Notes under the pieces: generated by a model
What the model saw: the letters and a program-made list of their open reading frames with translations, nothing else
What the model was told of the DNA's origin: nothing
Databases searched by the model: none
Assembly: GCA_963774195.1 (NCBI GenBank)
Contig: CAVZDY010000001.1
Location: forward strand, 1,984,001 to 2,048,000
DNA length: 64,000 nucleotides
From: Roseiarcus sp963774195
GTDB lineage: Bacteria > Pseudomonadota > Alphaproteobacteria > Rhizobiales > Beijerinckiaceae
Direction of reading: 5' to 3'
Made by a program: the position numbers and the translations under genes
In this document: positions 42,736 through 51,855 of the stretch, in pieces
Layout: each line of letters starts with the position of its first letter
How positions within the stretch are numbered: the first letter of the stretch is position 1

Positions 42736-42822
42736 GGCGCAATCGCCGGCCTCCCCGATCCCAACAGCCATGCGGCGCAAATCCGCGGCGGCGCGCTCGG
42801 CGGCTTCGTCGTCAGCAGTTTG

Positions 42823-43338
42823 CTACCCAATGCCGCGAAATTGCGGCCGGGGCGGAAGGTGATCCGCCCCCTGCCGGGACAGGAACTCCAACTCCGGCGG
42901 CGGGGCGCCCTTATTTTCGAGCATCCCCAGCGCCAGCGCGGCCTCCGCCTGCACGCTGGGATCCCTGTCGTCCGCTAGCTGTCGAAGGGGGATGAGGGCT
43001 TGGTCGATCCCGGGGAGGTCAGGACCGAGACGGCCGAGATGCCAAGCCGCCAGGCTGCGGACGAAGGCAAGCTCGTTGCCCAACTCCGCGATGAGGACGG
43101 CGACGGACTCCCCACGTGACGGCGCGACCTGCGCCAGGGCCGCCGCGGCCCAGACGCGTACGAACCCGACGGAGTCCTCGAGGGCCGAGGCGAGGAGGGG
43201 CGCGACTTCGCCTTCCGCCGCCGGGCCGATCTCGCCCAAGGCATAGGCTGCCAGGCGGCGCTGGAGTGGGTCGCCTCCCGACAGCGCGCCCACCCAGCCG
43301 GCGACGGAAGTCCCTAGGTAATTGACTTGCGCGCTCAT
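42823..43338 (-). CDS. HEAT-repeat protein
   Basis: A 171-residue helical-repeat protein; the start at 43338 (MSAQVNYLGTSVAGW) removes a long upstream shadow. Four HEAT units are visible: PLQRRLAAYALGEIGPAAEG, VGFVRVWAAAALAQVAP, LAFVRSLAAWHLGRLGPDLP and DPSVQAEAALALGMLENKG. HEAT arrays bind other proteins; no enzymatic motif is present. It is 14 nt downstream of the GH15 gene on the same strand, so the two are probably co-expressed. Confidence 0.82.
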   Translation of the reverse strand: MSAQVNYLGTSVAGWVGALSGGDPLQRRLAAYALGEIGPAAEGEVAPLLASALEDSVGFVRVWAAAALAQVAPSRGESVAVLIAELGNELAFVRSLAAWHLGRLGPDLPGIDQALIPLRQLADDRDPSVQAEAALALGMLENKGAPPPELEFLSRQGADHLPPRPQFRGIG

Positions 43339-43352
43339 GGGTCTGATCCCGC

Positions 43353-45173
43353 TCAAGGCGCTGCGCCGAGGCGACGGTCCAGATTGTACGCGGCGCTGAT
43401 CAGCCCGATGTGCGTGAATGCCTGCGGGAAGTTGCCCAGCGCCTCGCCACACGGACCTGTCTCCTCGGCGTAAAGACCGAGATGGTTGGCATAGGTCAGC
43501 ATCTTTTCGAAAATGAAGCGCGCCTCCTCGGCGCGGCCTGCGCGGGACAACGCCTCCACCAGCCAGAACGTACACATGTTGAACGTGCCCTCGCTCCCGG
43601 TCAGGCCATCGCCGGCGCCCTTGCCGATCTCGTAGCGGTGCACCAGGCTGTCGGAGACCAGCTCGGCCATGGTCCGGTCCAGCGTCCCGCGCATGCGGGG
43701 ATCGGTCGGCGACAGGAAAAGGACGAGCGGCATGATCAGGTTGGACGCATCCACCGCGTCGGTGTCGAAGTGCTGCACGAAGCTCTGCCGTTCCGCGTTC
43801 CAGCCGCGCGTCATGATGGCCTCGTAGATGCGGTCACGCACAGCGCCCAGGCGGGGGCGATCCAGCGGCAGGCTCCGCTTTTGCGCCAAGCGGATCGCGC
43901 GGTCGAGCGCCACCCAGCATTGCACCTTGGAGTAGACGAACTGCCGCTGGCCGCCGCGCACCTCCCAGATACCGTCGTCAGGCCGCTCCCAGTTGTCCAC
44001 CACCCAGTCGAGCATCTTGCGTACGTGGCGCCAGGAGTCGTAGGCGGTCGGCGTCCCGTATTTATCGTACATGTAGAGGGAGTCCATCAGCTCGCCATAG
44101 ATGTCCAGTTGGAGCTGGTCGACAGCGGCGTTGCCGACTCGCACCGGGCGAGAGCCGCGATAGCCGTCGAGATGGCCGAGAATCTCCTCGGGCAGCTCGT
44201 GACTGCCGTCGATGCGATACATGGTCTGCAATGGGCCGTTGCGGGCGCCCTCGCCGGCCCGCTGCTCCAACCAGCCCATGAACTGCTCCGCCTCGGTCGT
44301 CAGCCCCAGGCGCAGGAAAGCGTAAATGGTGAAAGCGGCGTCGCGCACCCAGGTATAGCGGTAGTCCCAATTGCGCACCCCGCCGATCTCTTCCGGTAAC
44401 CCACAGGTTGGCGCCGCCACGATCGCGCCAGTCGGCGCGAACGTGAGCAGCTTGAGCACCAATGCTGAGCGGTGGACGATCTCGCGCCAGCGGCCTGAGT
44501 AGTTGCACCGCCGCAGCCACTGTCGCCAAAAGGCCAGGGTCTGCGTCAGGGCCTCCGTGCCGACCAGCCGCGCCTCGAGCAGGATGCCGTCATGACCGCC
44601 GTTGTGGCTGTGCTCCTCCGCCTGGCGGAGGATGAAGGTCGTGGTCTCGCCGGGGTTGAGGGTGAACTCGGCGGCGACGCCATCGCCAAGCCTCGCCAGG
44701 GGGAAGCGGCTGATCAGCGAGACTTTCATGCCGCGCGCCTCGAAGACCGCTCCCCGGCCCTCCAAAACGACCTGATGGGGCCTTCGGGCGAAGTCGAAGG
44801 CTGGCCGGCAGTCGAGGCGGAAGCGGACCGATCCGCGCACGGCCCTTACCACTCGGACGATCTCGTGAATCTTCCTCGCCTCTCGCGGGTTCTGGATCGG
44901 CATGAAGTCCACGACCTCGCCGACGCCCTCGTCGCTGAGAAAGCGCGTCACCAGGACGTTGCTGTCGGGCATGTACATCTGTTTGTGTTCCGCCGCGGAT
45001 AGGCTCGCGATGCGGAACGAGCCCCCTTTCTTGTCGTCGAGGATCGCCGCGAAGACGCTCGGCGAGTTGAAGTGCGGCATGCAGCACCAGTCGATCGACC
45101 CGTCGATGCCGACGAGAGCGACGGTGTGCAGGTCGCCGATGACCGCGTAGGACTCGATCGGCTTGTAGCCCAT
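43353..45173 (-). CDS. Glycoside hydrolase family 15 (glucoamylase/trehalase type)
   Basis: A 606-residue protein; the start at 45173 follows GGAGGAAACGAAATC. N-terminal domain from ~1-230 (MGYKPIESYAVIGDLHTVAL), then an (alpha/alpha)6 barrel with GVRNWDYRYTWVRDAAFTIY, ELPEEILGHLDGYRGSRPVR (first catalytic Glu region) and LYAEETGPCGEALGNFPQAF (second catalytic Glu). The family hydrolyses terminal alpha-glucosidic bonds; soluble bacterial members act on maltooligosaccharides or trehalose. There is no signal peptide, so it is cytoplasmic. Co-transcribed with the HEAT-repeat gene. Confidence 0.9.
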   Translation of the reverse strand: MGYKPIESYAVIGDLHTVALVGIDGSIDWCCMPHFNSPSVFAAILDDKKGGSFRIASLSAAEHKQMYMPDSNVLVTRFLSDEGVGEVVDFMPIQNPREARKIHEIVRVVRAVRGSVRFRLDCRPAFDFARRPHQVVLEGRGAVFEARGMKVSLISRFPLARLGDGVAAEFTLNPGETTTFILRQAEEHSHNGGHDGILLEARLVGTEALTQTLAFWRQWLRRCNYSGRWREIVHRSALVLKLLTFAPTGAIVAAPTCGLPEEIGGVRNWDYRYTWVRDAAFTIYAFLRLGLTTEAEQFMGWLEQRAGEGARNGPLQTMYRIDGSHELPEEILGHLDGYRGSRPVRVGNAAVDQLQLDIYGELMDSLYMYDKYGTPTAYDSWRHVRKMLDWVVDNWERPDDGIWEVRGGQRQFVYSKVQCWVALDRAIRLAQKRSLPLDRPRLGAVRDRIYEAIMTRGWNAERQSFVQHFDTDAVDASNLIMPLVLFLSPTDPRMRGTLDRTMAELVSDSLVHRYEIGKGAGDGLTGSEGTFNMCTFWLVEALSRAGRAEEARFIFEKMLTYANHLGLYAEETGPCGEALGNFPQAFTHIGLISAAYNLDRRLGAAP

Positions 45174-45668
45174 GATTTCGTTTCCTCCGCTCGCTCGACA
45201 GTCGAGCGCCACGAGGGGCGTGTCATCGATGATGGACAATTGTAGTCTTCGCGCAGCTCAACGCCCTGCCGAAGCTCATTGTCCTCCGCAGCATATGAAA
45301 AACCACAAGTATGCCTTGGGTTTTCGTCGTCGTACGATCAGGCGTCTCAGGATAGAGACAGAGCGGGGCGGCGCGCAAATCCTTCCGACATTCGCCGAGA
45401 GCCTGCGCGCATTGACACCTTTCCTGAACCGCCGCGATTTCCGAAGCAGACGACGACCGGCCTACGGCCAAGCGACACCGATATCGAGCGTCAAAAAATG
45501 CCGCATCGAATCTTGGCGGCGCGTTCGCCCGTGCCTAACTCTATTCCTTACGTCTGTCTCCCGCGACGGAACAGCCGTTGCCTGACCGCGTTTGGAAGCC
45601 AGGCGGCTGCCGTGGCGAGTTCTTTCCCAGCGAGGCGAGTTCTTTCCCAGTGAGGAAGGAGAAGCAAA
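45174..45668. other. Non-coding region between GH15 and the metal cluster
   Basis: 495 bases; open frames here lack ribosome-binding sites and family resemblance. The only structure is the tandem 20-bp repeat at 45614-45653 just before the DUF5132 start. Confidence 0.5.
45614..45653. repeat. Tandem 20-bp repeat before the DUF5132 gene
   Basis: GGCGAGTTCTTTCCCAGCGA followed directly by GGCGAGTTCTTTCCCAGTGA (one mismatch). It ends at the GAGGAAGGAG ribosome-binding site of the gene at 45669, so it lies in the mRNA leader or at the transcription start. Confidence 0.8.
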
Positions 45669-45971
45669 ATGGCCCTTTTTGAAGACGTGCTCAAAGGCGG
45701 CAATATTGCTTCAGGATTGGCGATCGGCGTGGGCCTCTATGTCTTGGCGCCAGCCCTCATGCCGGTGCTTCGGCCGATCGCGAAGTCGGTGATAAAGGCG
45801 GGTATCGTCGCTTACGACGAGGGTCGCGTGGCGCTTGCCGAACTCAGTGAGCGCGCCGAAGACATGGTCGCCGAGGTGCGGTCTGAAATGCCAGATCAAG
45901 GGGTGGACGCTCCTCGAAGGACGCGTCGGCCGGAGACCGCCGGCGGCGCCAAACCGGCGACGACGTCGTGA
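45669..45971 (+). CDS. DUF5132 protein
   Basis: A 100-residue protein starting MALFEDVLKGGNIASGLAIG after GGAAGGAGAAG. One membrane-embedded or amphipathic helix (ASGLAIGVGLYVLAPALMPV) is followed by IKAGIVAYDEGRVALAELSE and a basic Ala/Thr-rich tail. The GIVAYDEGR-type segment is typical of DUF5132, a family often found next to heavy-metal-associated (HMA) domain genes and P-type ATPases, as here. It is the first gene of the cluster; the ATPase follows 101 nt downstream. Confidence 0.75.
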   Translation: MALFEDVLKGGNIASGLAIGVGLYVLAPALMPVLRPIAKSVIKAGIVAYDEGRVALAELSERAEDMVAEVRSEMPDQGVDAPRRTRRPETAGGAKPATTS

Positions 45972-46072
45972 GCTGTTGAACCGCAGGACCAGCCTTAGAC
46001 CCTCGATCCCTTGTAGAAGGCTCGCCCGCCCGGCTGCCTTAACGTCGGCCGGGAGAAGGAGCGTTCGGCCTC

Positions 46073-49000
46073 ATGGACGAAGATTACGCCTCCTGGGTGG
46101 GCGGCGGGGCGGCGAGCGAGGCTGGCCCCGGCGTGGTCTTGCCGCTCCACACGGCGGTTCCCGGCCGCGCGCGCCTGCGGGTGAAAGGGATGCAGGGCTC
46201 GCAGAAGCTTTGCGACGCAGTGCGGCGCGGCCTCGCGGTCGCTCCCGGCGTCCGCCTGGTCGCCGTGAGCGCCCTGACCGGCAATATCGTGATCCACTAC
46301 GACGCCAAGACTTCGCTCGCGGCAATTCGCGACTATCTTGCCGCGATCGTCCGCGGCGACATCGTTCCCCCCAACGACAGCGACGAAACTGCGGCGTCGC
46401 GCCCGCTCTGGCATCTATGCGCGCCCGACGAGGTCGAGACCGATCTTTCAACCTCGCAAGCGTCAGGCTTGTCGGATATCGAAGCGCGACGCCGTCTGAA
46501 CATCGTCGGCCACAATATCCTGCCTGCGCCGGAGCATCGTTCGGACCTGGCGATCCTGGCGGGACAATTCAAAAGCTTTCCGATCGTCCTGCTGGCCGGC
46601 GCCGCGGCGTTGTCCCTGATCAGCGGGGCGCTGATGGAGGCGATCGCCATCGCCAGCGTCGTGGCGCTCAATGGCGTGATCGGCTACGAGGCCGAGAGCC
46701 GCGCGGAGCGCACCATCGAAAGTCTCGGCGTCGCTACGCCTCAAAGCGCGAAGGTTGTGCGGTCGGGAACGGCCAAGGAGGTTCCCGCCGAGACCTTGGC
46801 GCCGGGCGACCTCATCACCCTCCATCGCGGCGATGTCGCGCCGGCCGATGCGCGGCTGATATCGACGAACGATCTTACCGTCGGCGAAGCCGCGCTCACG
46901 GGCGAAAGCTCGCCGGTTGTCAAATCAGCCGCTCGGCTCGGCGAAGCCGGCGCTCCGTTAGGCAGCCGCACCAACATGATCTATCGCGGCTCCGTCGTTA
47001 CCGGCGGCAGCGGACAAGCCCTAGTGGTCGCAACCGGCGCGTTGACGGAGGTCGGTCGAATCCAGCGCCTGGTCTCGGCGACCGCAGCGCCGGAAACGCC
47101 GATCCAGCGCGAACTTGGCGCGCTGTCGCACAAGTTGGTCTGGGTGACGCTGATAACGGCTGGAGCGATCATGACGCTGGGCCTGTGGCGCGGCCTAGCC
47201 TTGGTCCAAATCGCCCGGTCGGCCCTCGCAACCGCGGTGGCCGCCATCCCCGAAGGCTTGCCGATGGTGTCAACCACCACGCTCGCCCTCGGGATCGAGG
47301 AAATGCGGCGTCAAGGCGTGCTGGTCCGCCGTCTGGAAGCGATGGAAACGCTGGCGTCGGTGGAGGTTGTTTGCTTCGACAAGACCGGGACCCTGACCTT
47401 TGGCCGCATGTCGCTCCAGATGCTGCACATCGGCGGAAAGGAGTATCGCCTTCGCAACGGCGGCTGGTGCGACGAGGCGGGCGCTTTGGCGGGAGCCGCC
47501 GCCGACGAGCGGCTCGCCATGCTTCTTTCGATCGGCTGCCTGTGCAGCGAGACCGAAATCGAGGTGCGCGACGGGATGGTCAGCCTCAACGGTTCGCCGA
47601 CCGAAAATGCATTGGTTCAGGCGGCGCTCGACAGCGGCGTTGACGTCGGCGAATTGCGCGCTCGGCGCGGCCGGATCATGATCCAGCACCGTTCCGAAGC
47701 GTATCGCTTCATGGCCAGCGCGCATCATGACGCCGGCGGCAACTATTTTGTAGCCGTTAAGGGCAGCCCGACTGACGTGATCGAGCGCTGCGCCTGGGAG
47801 GCGGTCGGCGCTGGCGATCGGCAGCCCCTCACGCCGGCGCGGCGCGCGGAAATCGAGGCCGCGAATGACCGGATGGCGGAACGGGGCCTGCGCGTGCTCG
47901 GCTTCGCGTTCCGCCGGACGAAGGACCCGCCCGGCAGCAATGTGCGCTTCGACGATCTGGTGTGGATCGGCCTTTCCGGGATGGCCGACCCGATCAGACC
48001 CGGCCTGCCGGCGCTGATGGAGACGCTTCACCGGGCGGGCATGCACACCATCATGCTGACCGGAGACCAGAACGCCACCGCCCGCGCCGTCGGCGAGCAG
48101 ATCGGCCTCAGCGGGACGGCGGTGACCAAGATGCTGGACGCGGTCGACCTGCAGGCGATGAACGAGACCGAGCTCGCCGCCATGGCGAGAACGTCGCATG
48201 TCGTCAGCCGCGTCAGCCCGACGCAAAAGCTCCAAATCGTTCGATCGCTACAGCAATCGGGAGCGGTGGTGGCGATGGTGGGCGACGGCATCAATGACAG
48301 TCCCGCCATGCGAGCCGCCGACGTCGGCATCGGCATGGGGCGGGACGGCGGAGCTGCCGCGCGGGAAGTCGCCGACGTGTTTCTCGCCGCAGACGACCTC
48401 GGCGGCCTTGTCCCGGCCTTCGAGCAAGGCCGCACCACCTATACGAACATTCGCAAGTCGATCCGTTACGTCGTCAGCACGAATGTCAGCGAAGTCGCGC
48501 TCGTGCTGATGGGGACGGGGTTCGGCCTCACGGCGGCCTTGTCGCCGCTGCAACTCCTGTGGATCAATTTGATTTCCGACGTGCTGCCGGGCATCGGCCT
48601 CGCCATGGAGCCGCCCGCGCCGGATGCGATGGAGCGCCCGCCGCTCTCGCCGCGCCAGACGATCATCGGTCGCGAGGATTTCGGCGTGGTCGCGCGCGAG
48701 GCGGCGGTCCTCAGTGCAGGCGCGCTCGGCGCCGCCGCTTGGGGCGGGCTCCGGCACGGGATCTCGTCGCCGCGGACGCAAACCATGACGTTCGCGAGCC
48801 TCGTCACGGCGCAACTGCTGCATGCGCTGACCTGCCGCTCGCCGACGCAAGGCGTGTTCACGAAAGAGCGCGCGCCAGCCAATCCCGCGCTGGCGACCAT
48901 CCTCGCCGGCTCCTTTGCGGCGCAGGGCGCGGCGATGTTCCTGCCAGGGGTACGATCACTGCTTGGCGTCGCGCCGATCGGCGCTCTGGATGCTCTTGCA

Positions 49001-49102
49001 GTTCTCGCTGGCGGAACGCTGCCCTTCATCGGCAATGAAATGGCGAAGGCGCGTCGCGAGGCGGCGACGGCGGATTCTGGCCTCAAGCGGCCTCAAGCAT
49101 GA
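46073..49102 (+). CDS. P-type cation ATPase with N-terminal HMA-like domain
   Basis: A 1009-residue pump. Residues ~20-95 form an HMA-2-like fold without CxxC, with GRARLRVKG in the first strand. From ~120: P-type ATPase with TGES (277-280), the membrane motif PEGLP (393-397), the phosphorylation site DKTGTLT (Asp436) and MVGDGINDSP (near 740). PEGLP is characteristic of Ca2+/Mg2+-type (P2) pumps, not the CPC/SPC of heavy-metal P1B pumps, so the transported ion is unclear. It is surrounded by two further HMA-like proteins, DUF5132 and DUF445. The start at 46073 follows GAGAAGGAG. Confidence 0.87.
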   Translation: MDEDYASWVGGGAASEAGPGVVLPLHTAVPGRARLRVKGMQGSQKLCDAVRRGLAVAPGVRLVAVSALTGNIVIHYDAKTSLAAIRDYLAAIVRGDIVPPNDSDETAASRPLWHLCAPDEVETDLSTSQASGLSDIEARRRLNIVGHNILPAPEHRSDLAILAGQFKSFPIVLLAGAAALSLISGALMEAIAIASVVALNGVIGYEAESRAERTIESLGVATPQSAKVVRSGTAKEVPAETLAPGDLITLHRGDVAPADARLISTNDLTVGEAALTGESSPVVKSAARLGEAGAPLGSRTNMIYRGSVVTGGSGQALVVATGALTEVGRIQRLVSATAAPETPIQRELGALSHKLVWVTLITAGAIMTLGLWRGLALVQIARSALATAVAAIPEGLPMVSTTTLALGIEEMRRQGVLVRRLEAMETLASVEVVCFDKTGTLTFGRMSLQMLHIGGKEYRLRNGGWCDEAGALAGAAADERLAMLLSIGCLCSETEIEVRDGMVSLNGSPTENALVQAALDSGVDVGELRARRGRIMIQHRSEAYRFMASAHHDAGGNYFVAVKGSPTDVIERCAWEAVGAGDRQPLTPARRAEIEAANDRMAERGLRVLGFAFRRTKDPPGSNVRFDDLVWIGLSGMADPIRPGLPALMETLHRAGMHTIMLTGDQNATARAVGEQIGLSGTAVTKMLDAVDLQAMNETELAAMARTSHVVSRVSPTQKLQIVRSLQQSGAVVAMVGDGINDSPAMRAADVGIGMGRDGGAAAREVADVFLAADDLGGLVPAFEQGRTTYTNIRKSIRYVVSTNVSEVALVLMGTGFGLTAALSPLQLLWINLISDVLPGIGLAMEPPAPDAMERPPLSPRQTIIGREDFGVVAREAAVLSAGALGAAAWGGLRHGISSPRTQTMTFASLVTAQLLHALTCRSPTQGVFTKERAPANPALATILAGSFAAQGAAMFLPGVRSLLGVAPIGALDALAVLAGGTLPFIGNEMAKARREAATADSGLKRPQA

Positions 49103-49571
49103 GGGACGGGTATGTACGGGCTGAACTCAACATGGCCTGCAACACGGCCCTGGCTGCCAACGCCGTGATCTGTGAGGCCAATCGCCGACGGATTGCGGCT
49201 CGTGCGAGGCTCCAGATCAAAGCGACGAGGCCGGTTTCCTTGCCGAACAGGTTGCGCACGGCGCGGTCGAGCCTGCCGAGCGCGCTCGCAATCGCGATCC
49301 GCCGCGCTTCGGCGAGGGAGGCGGGGGCGACGATAAGTCCAGAAAGTTGTTGCAGCTCGCGGCAGTCGAAACTGCCGTCGTGGTTGATCAGCACGCTGGC
49401 GGTGAGGGGATTGACCTCGACCAGGCGGACGCCGGGCCTCTCGGAGAGGGCGCGCTGGAGTGCGGCAAAATAGTGCCGCTGGCGGCGTAGCGCCGGAATT
49501 TTGACGCGCAGACGCTGCTTGGTCCGATGGACCACAAAGACCTGTGGATAGTGGCGCATGCCGATCCTCAT
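49083..49571 (-). CDS. HMA-2-like domain protein with hydrophobic tail
   Basis: A 162-residue protein. Residues ~10-75 match the HMA-like fold found at the ATPase N-terminus: QRLRVKIPALR, RPGVRLVEVNPLTASVLINH. It has no metal-binding CxxC. The C-terminal part (ALIWSLARAAIRRRLASQIT, ALAARAVLQAMLSSA) is amphipathic and may lie on the membrane. The 3' end overlaps the ATPase gene's end by 20 nt in convergent orientation, so antisense pairing of the two transcripts is possible. Confidence 0.72.
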   Translation of the reverse strand: MRIGMRHYPQVFVVHRTKQRLRVKIPALRRQRHYFAALQRALSERPGVRLVEVNPLTASVLINHDGSFDCRELQQLSGLIVAPASLAEARRIAIASALGRLDRAVRNLFGKETGLVALIWSLARAAIRRRLASQITALAARAVLQAMLSSARTYPSLMLEAA

Positions 49572-49689
49572 GCGCGGCAGTCGGGACTGACGCGTCCAAG
49601 TGTGTCTTTCCGGGACGCCTAAGATCGGAATGCGAAAGGTCGATGACGGTTAGGTCGCAAATTGTCGCGAGCCGGGCGACGCCGATCGT

Positions 49690-50961
49690 CTAGCCGAGCA
49701 GCCAGCTGACGAGAAAGATCGCGCCGCCGGCGAAGGCGCCGACGATCGCGCCGTTCATCCGGATGTATTGCAGGTCGCTGCCGACGGCGAGCTCAAGGCG
49801 GGTCGCGAGCGTGCGCGTGTCCCAGCGATGCACGACCTCCGCGATGAAGGAGCCGATCTCGCCGCGCCACGAGACGAGGTAGACCGCGAGCCGCTCGAGC
49901 GCGGAATCGATGTGGCGCTGCATGGCTTCGCCGGCGAGCAGCGTCTGCCCGATGATCATGATCGCTCGCTCCAGCGCGATCCGCGTCTTGGAGGAGGGCG
50001 TGGCGAGGTCGTTCAGGAGGGTGGTCGTCAACTCGTTGCCGATCGAGGCGAGCCACGCCTGAACTTCGGGATGGTTGATGACGCGGTTCTTAACTTCGTT
50101 GATCTGCTTTTTGTACTCGGGCGAATGGCTGAGGTCGTCGACCAAAGCGGAGAGCCTCTCGCGCAAGCTCAGCCGCAGGTCGCCCTGGGGCTCGCGCAGT
50201 CGGTTCAGGACGCTGGTGATTTCCGCCACGATCGCCGCGGCGATCCTGCGGTCGATGGCGCGCGGGATCCACCAGCGGCTTCGTTGCTGAACGGCCAGGT
50301 CGATCGCGCTGCGGTGATCCTCCAGCCAGTCCGCAATGACCCGGATAATGCGATCCAACAGGTCGTCCGCCTCGCCGCTCGCCGTCAGCACCCGGATGAT
50401 CTGGCCCATGACCGGGGCGACGTCGGCATGCTCCAGCTGTTCGCGCCAAAGGTGATCGACGAATTCGTGCAAATCGCGCATGCGGAGAGAGCGGATCAAA
50501 TAGGGCAGGGCCTGAGACGCCGAGTCGGCGACCAGGGCTGCCGTCTCGGGAGCGGCCAGCCACTCGGCGAAGCGGCGTGCAGCGTGCGCCTCGCGCAATT
50601 TTCGCAACACCGTCTCTTTGGTGAGGAAGTTGCGCTCGACGAAACGGCCCAGGGTCTGACCGATCCGATCCTTGCTGTTGGGAATGATCGCCGTATGCGG
50701 GATCGGCAGGCCGAGCGGGCGGCGGAACAAGGCCGTGACGGCGAACCAATCGGCAAGGCCGCCGACAAGCCCGGCCTCGGCCATGGAGCGCACCAGCAGC
50801 GTGACGAAGCCCGGGGGGCCCATTCGATGGGTCGCGAACGCGACGGCCCCCATCAGCACCAGCAATCCGGTGGCGACCGCGCGATTGCGCCGCAGACGCC
50901 AGCGCCGCTCTTCCTCCTCCGGGTGCTCGGATTCGGCGGGAGCCGATCGGTATGGCGACAT
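49690..50961 (-). CDS. DUF445 membrane protein
   Basis: A 423-residue protein. A charged N-terminus (EHPEEEERRWRLRRNRAVAT) precedes a transmembrane helix at ~30-47; the DUF445 hallmark GGLADWFAVTALFRRPLGLP-x-PHTAII is at ~66-92, followed by long helices (LREAHAARRFAEWLAAPETA, FVDHLWREQLEHADVAPVMG) and a C-terminal hydrophobic helix (GAFAGGAIFLVSWLLG). The family is widespread and uncharacterised; its position between two HMA-like genes suggests a role in the same membrane or metal process, which is inference. Confidence 0.82.
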   Translation of the reverse strand: MSPYRSAPAESEHPEEEERRWRLRRNRAVATGLLVLMGAVAFATHRMGPPGFVTLLVRSMAEAGLVGGLADWFAVTALFRRPLGLPIPHTAIIPNSKDRIGQTLGRFVERNFLTKETVLRKLREAHAARRFAEWLAAPETAALVADSASQALPYLIRSLRMRDLHEFVDHLWREQLEHADVAPVMGQIIRVLTASGEADDLLDRIIRVIADWLEDHRSAIDLAVQQRSRWWIPRAIDRRIAAAIVAEITSVLNRLREPQGDLRLSLRERLSALVDDLSHSPEYKKQINEVKNRVINHPEVQAWLASIGNELTTTLLNDLATPSSKTRIALERAIMIIGQTLLAGEAMQRHIDSALERLAVYLVSWRGEIGSFIAEVVHRWDTRTLATRLELAVGSDLQYIRMNGAIVGAFAGGAIFLVSWLLG

Positions 50962-51139
50962 AGCTAACGCACCTCTCTGCTGATCCGTTCCGCGCCATTG
51001 GAAGGTGGCCGCTTGCGGCCTCGAGGGTCAAGGATGCGACGCGACGCAAAAATCCTGATACCCTCGCCGGTCCGATCCGGGCCCCGCAACGTGGCGGCGC
51101 CGGCGGCGGGTCCGTTCGCAACGATGGGGAGGCGCCACG

Positions 51140-51709
51140 ATGCTGCCGACCGCTCACGTCGAACATAAGCTGCCGGGACGGGTCAGGCTGAGGGTGGCGT
51201 CACGCCGCGGCGACCACGAATTCTTCAATACGATTGTCCACCGGACGAAGGCGCGGTCAGGCGTCACATCGGTTGCCGCCAATTCGCGGACCGGCAGCAT
51301 CCTAATCCGTCATGATGGCGAGTTCGGCGGGATGGCGGATCTCGGCGACGAACTCAACCTGTTCTCGCTGGTATGGCCGGAGGCTCCGCGCGAGCATTCC
51401 GTGCGCCACGCGGCCGGCGACGCCCCGCTTGCCACCGCGAGCGCCGGCCTTTCCGGAATCGGCGTCTATCAGGCTACCCAAGGCCGGCTGTTCGGCAGCG
51501 CGGCGGAAAGCCTTTGGCAGGCCTATAGCGCGCATCAAGTGCTCGGCAGATCAGGCGTGGCCTTCGCGTTCGCCGCAATCGGCCTTTTCCAATTGGCGCG
51601 CGGCGAACTCTTCGGCGCGGCCTCATCCATGTTGTTCCACGCGCTCTCGGCCCAGCATCTTGCCAAAATAAGGGACGCCACTCCCCACAGTCCTGGGGAG
51701 AAGGTCTAG
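51140..51709 (+). CDS. HMA-2-like domain protein with hydrophobic C-terminus
   Basis: A 189-residue protein starting MLPTAHVEHKLPGRVRLRVA after GGGGAGGCGCCACG. Residues ~8-75 repeat the HMA-like fold of the ATPase (PGRVRLRV, SVAANSRTGSILIRHDG). From ~100 two hydrophobic helices follow (VAFAFAAIGLFQLARGELFG, AASSMLFHALSAQHLA). It is divergent from DUF445. With the ATPase and the 49083-49571 protein this makes three related domains within 5.7 kb, which suggests duplication within one system. Confidence 0.72.
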   Translation: MLPTAHVEHKLPGRVRLRVASRRGDHEFFNTIVHRTKARSGVTSVAANSRTGSILIRHDGEFGGMADLGDELNLFSLVWPEAPREHSVRHAAGDAPLATASAGLSGIGVYQATQGRLFGSAAESLWQAYSAHQVLGRSGVAFAFAAIGLFQLARGELFGAASSMLFHALSAQHLAKIRDATPHSPGEKV

Positions 51710-51742
51710 CGGAATGCCAATCGGGCTCGAGGGGACCTTAGA

Positions 51743-51826
51743 CGTCATTGCGAGGAGCGCAGCGACGAAGCAATCCATCGTTCCGCCTGGCGCTGCTGGA
51801 TTGCTTCGCTTGCGCTCGCAATGACG
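51743..51826. repeat. Interspersed hairpin element, copy 2
   Basis: Left arm GTCATTGCGAGGAGCGCAGC then GACGAAGCAATCCA; right arm GGATTGCTTCGCTTGCGCTC then GCAATGAC. The arms match each other except for a short indel, and both match copy 1 (2793-2876). It stands right at the boundary between the metal cluster and the integrase region. Confidence 0.85.
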
Positions 51827-51855
51827 GCGCCAATTCGAACAAAACGCAACGCGCG

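Noticed and set aside
45279..45653. Plus-strand frame before the DUF5132 gene
   Set aside because: No ribosome-binding site, no family resemblance, and it ends inside the tandem repeat.
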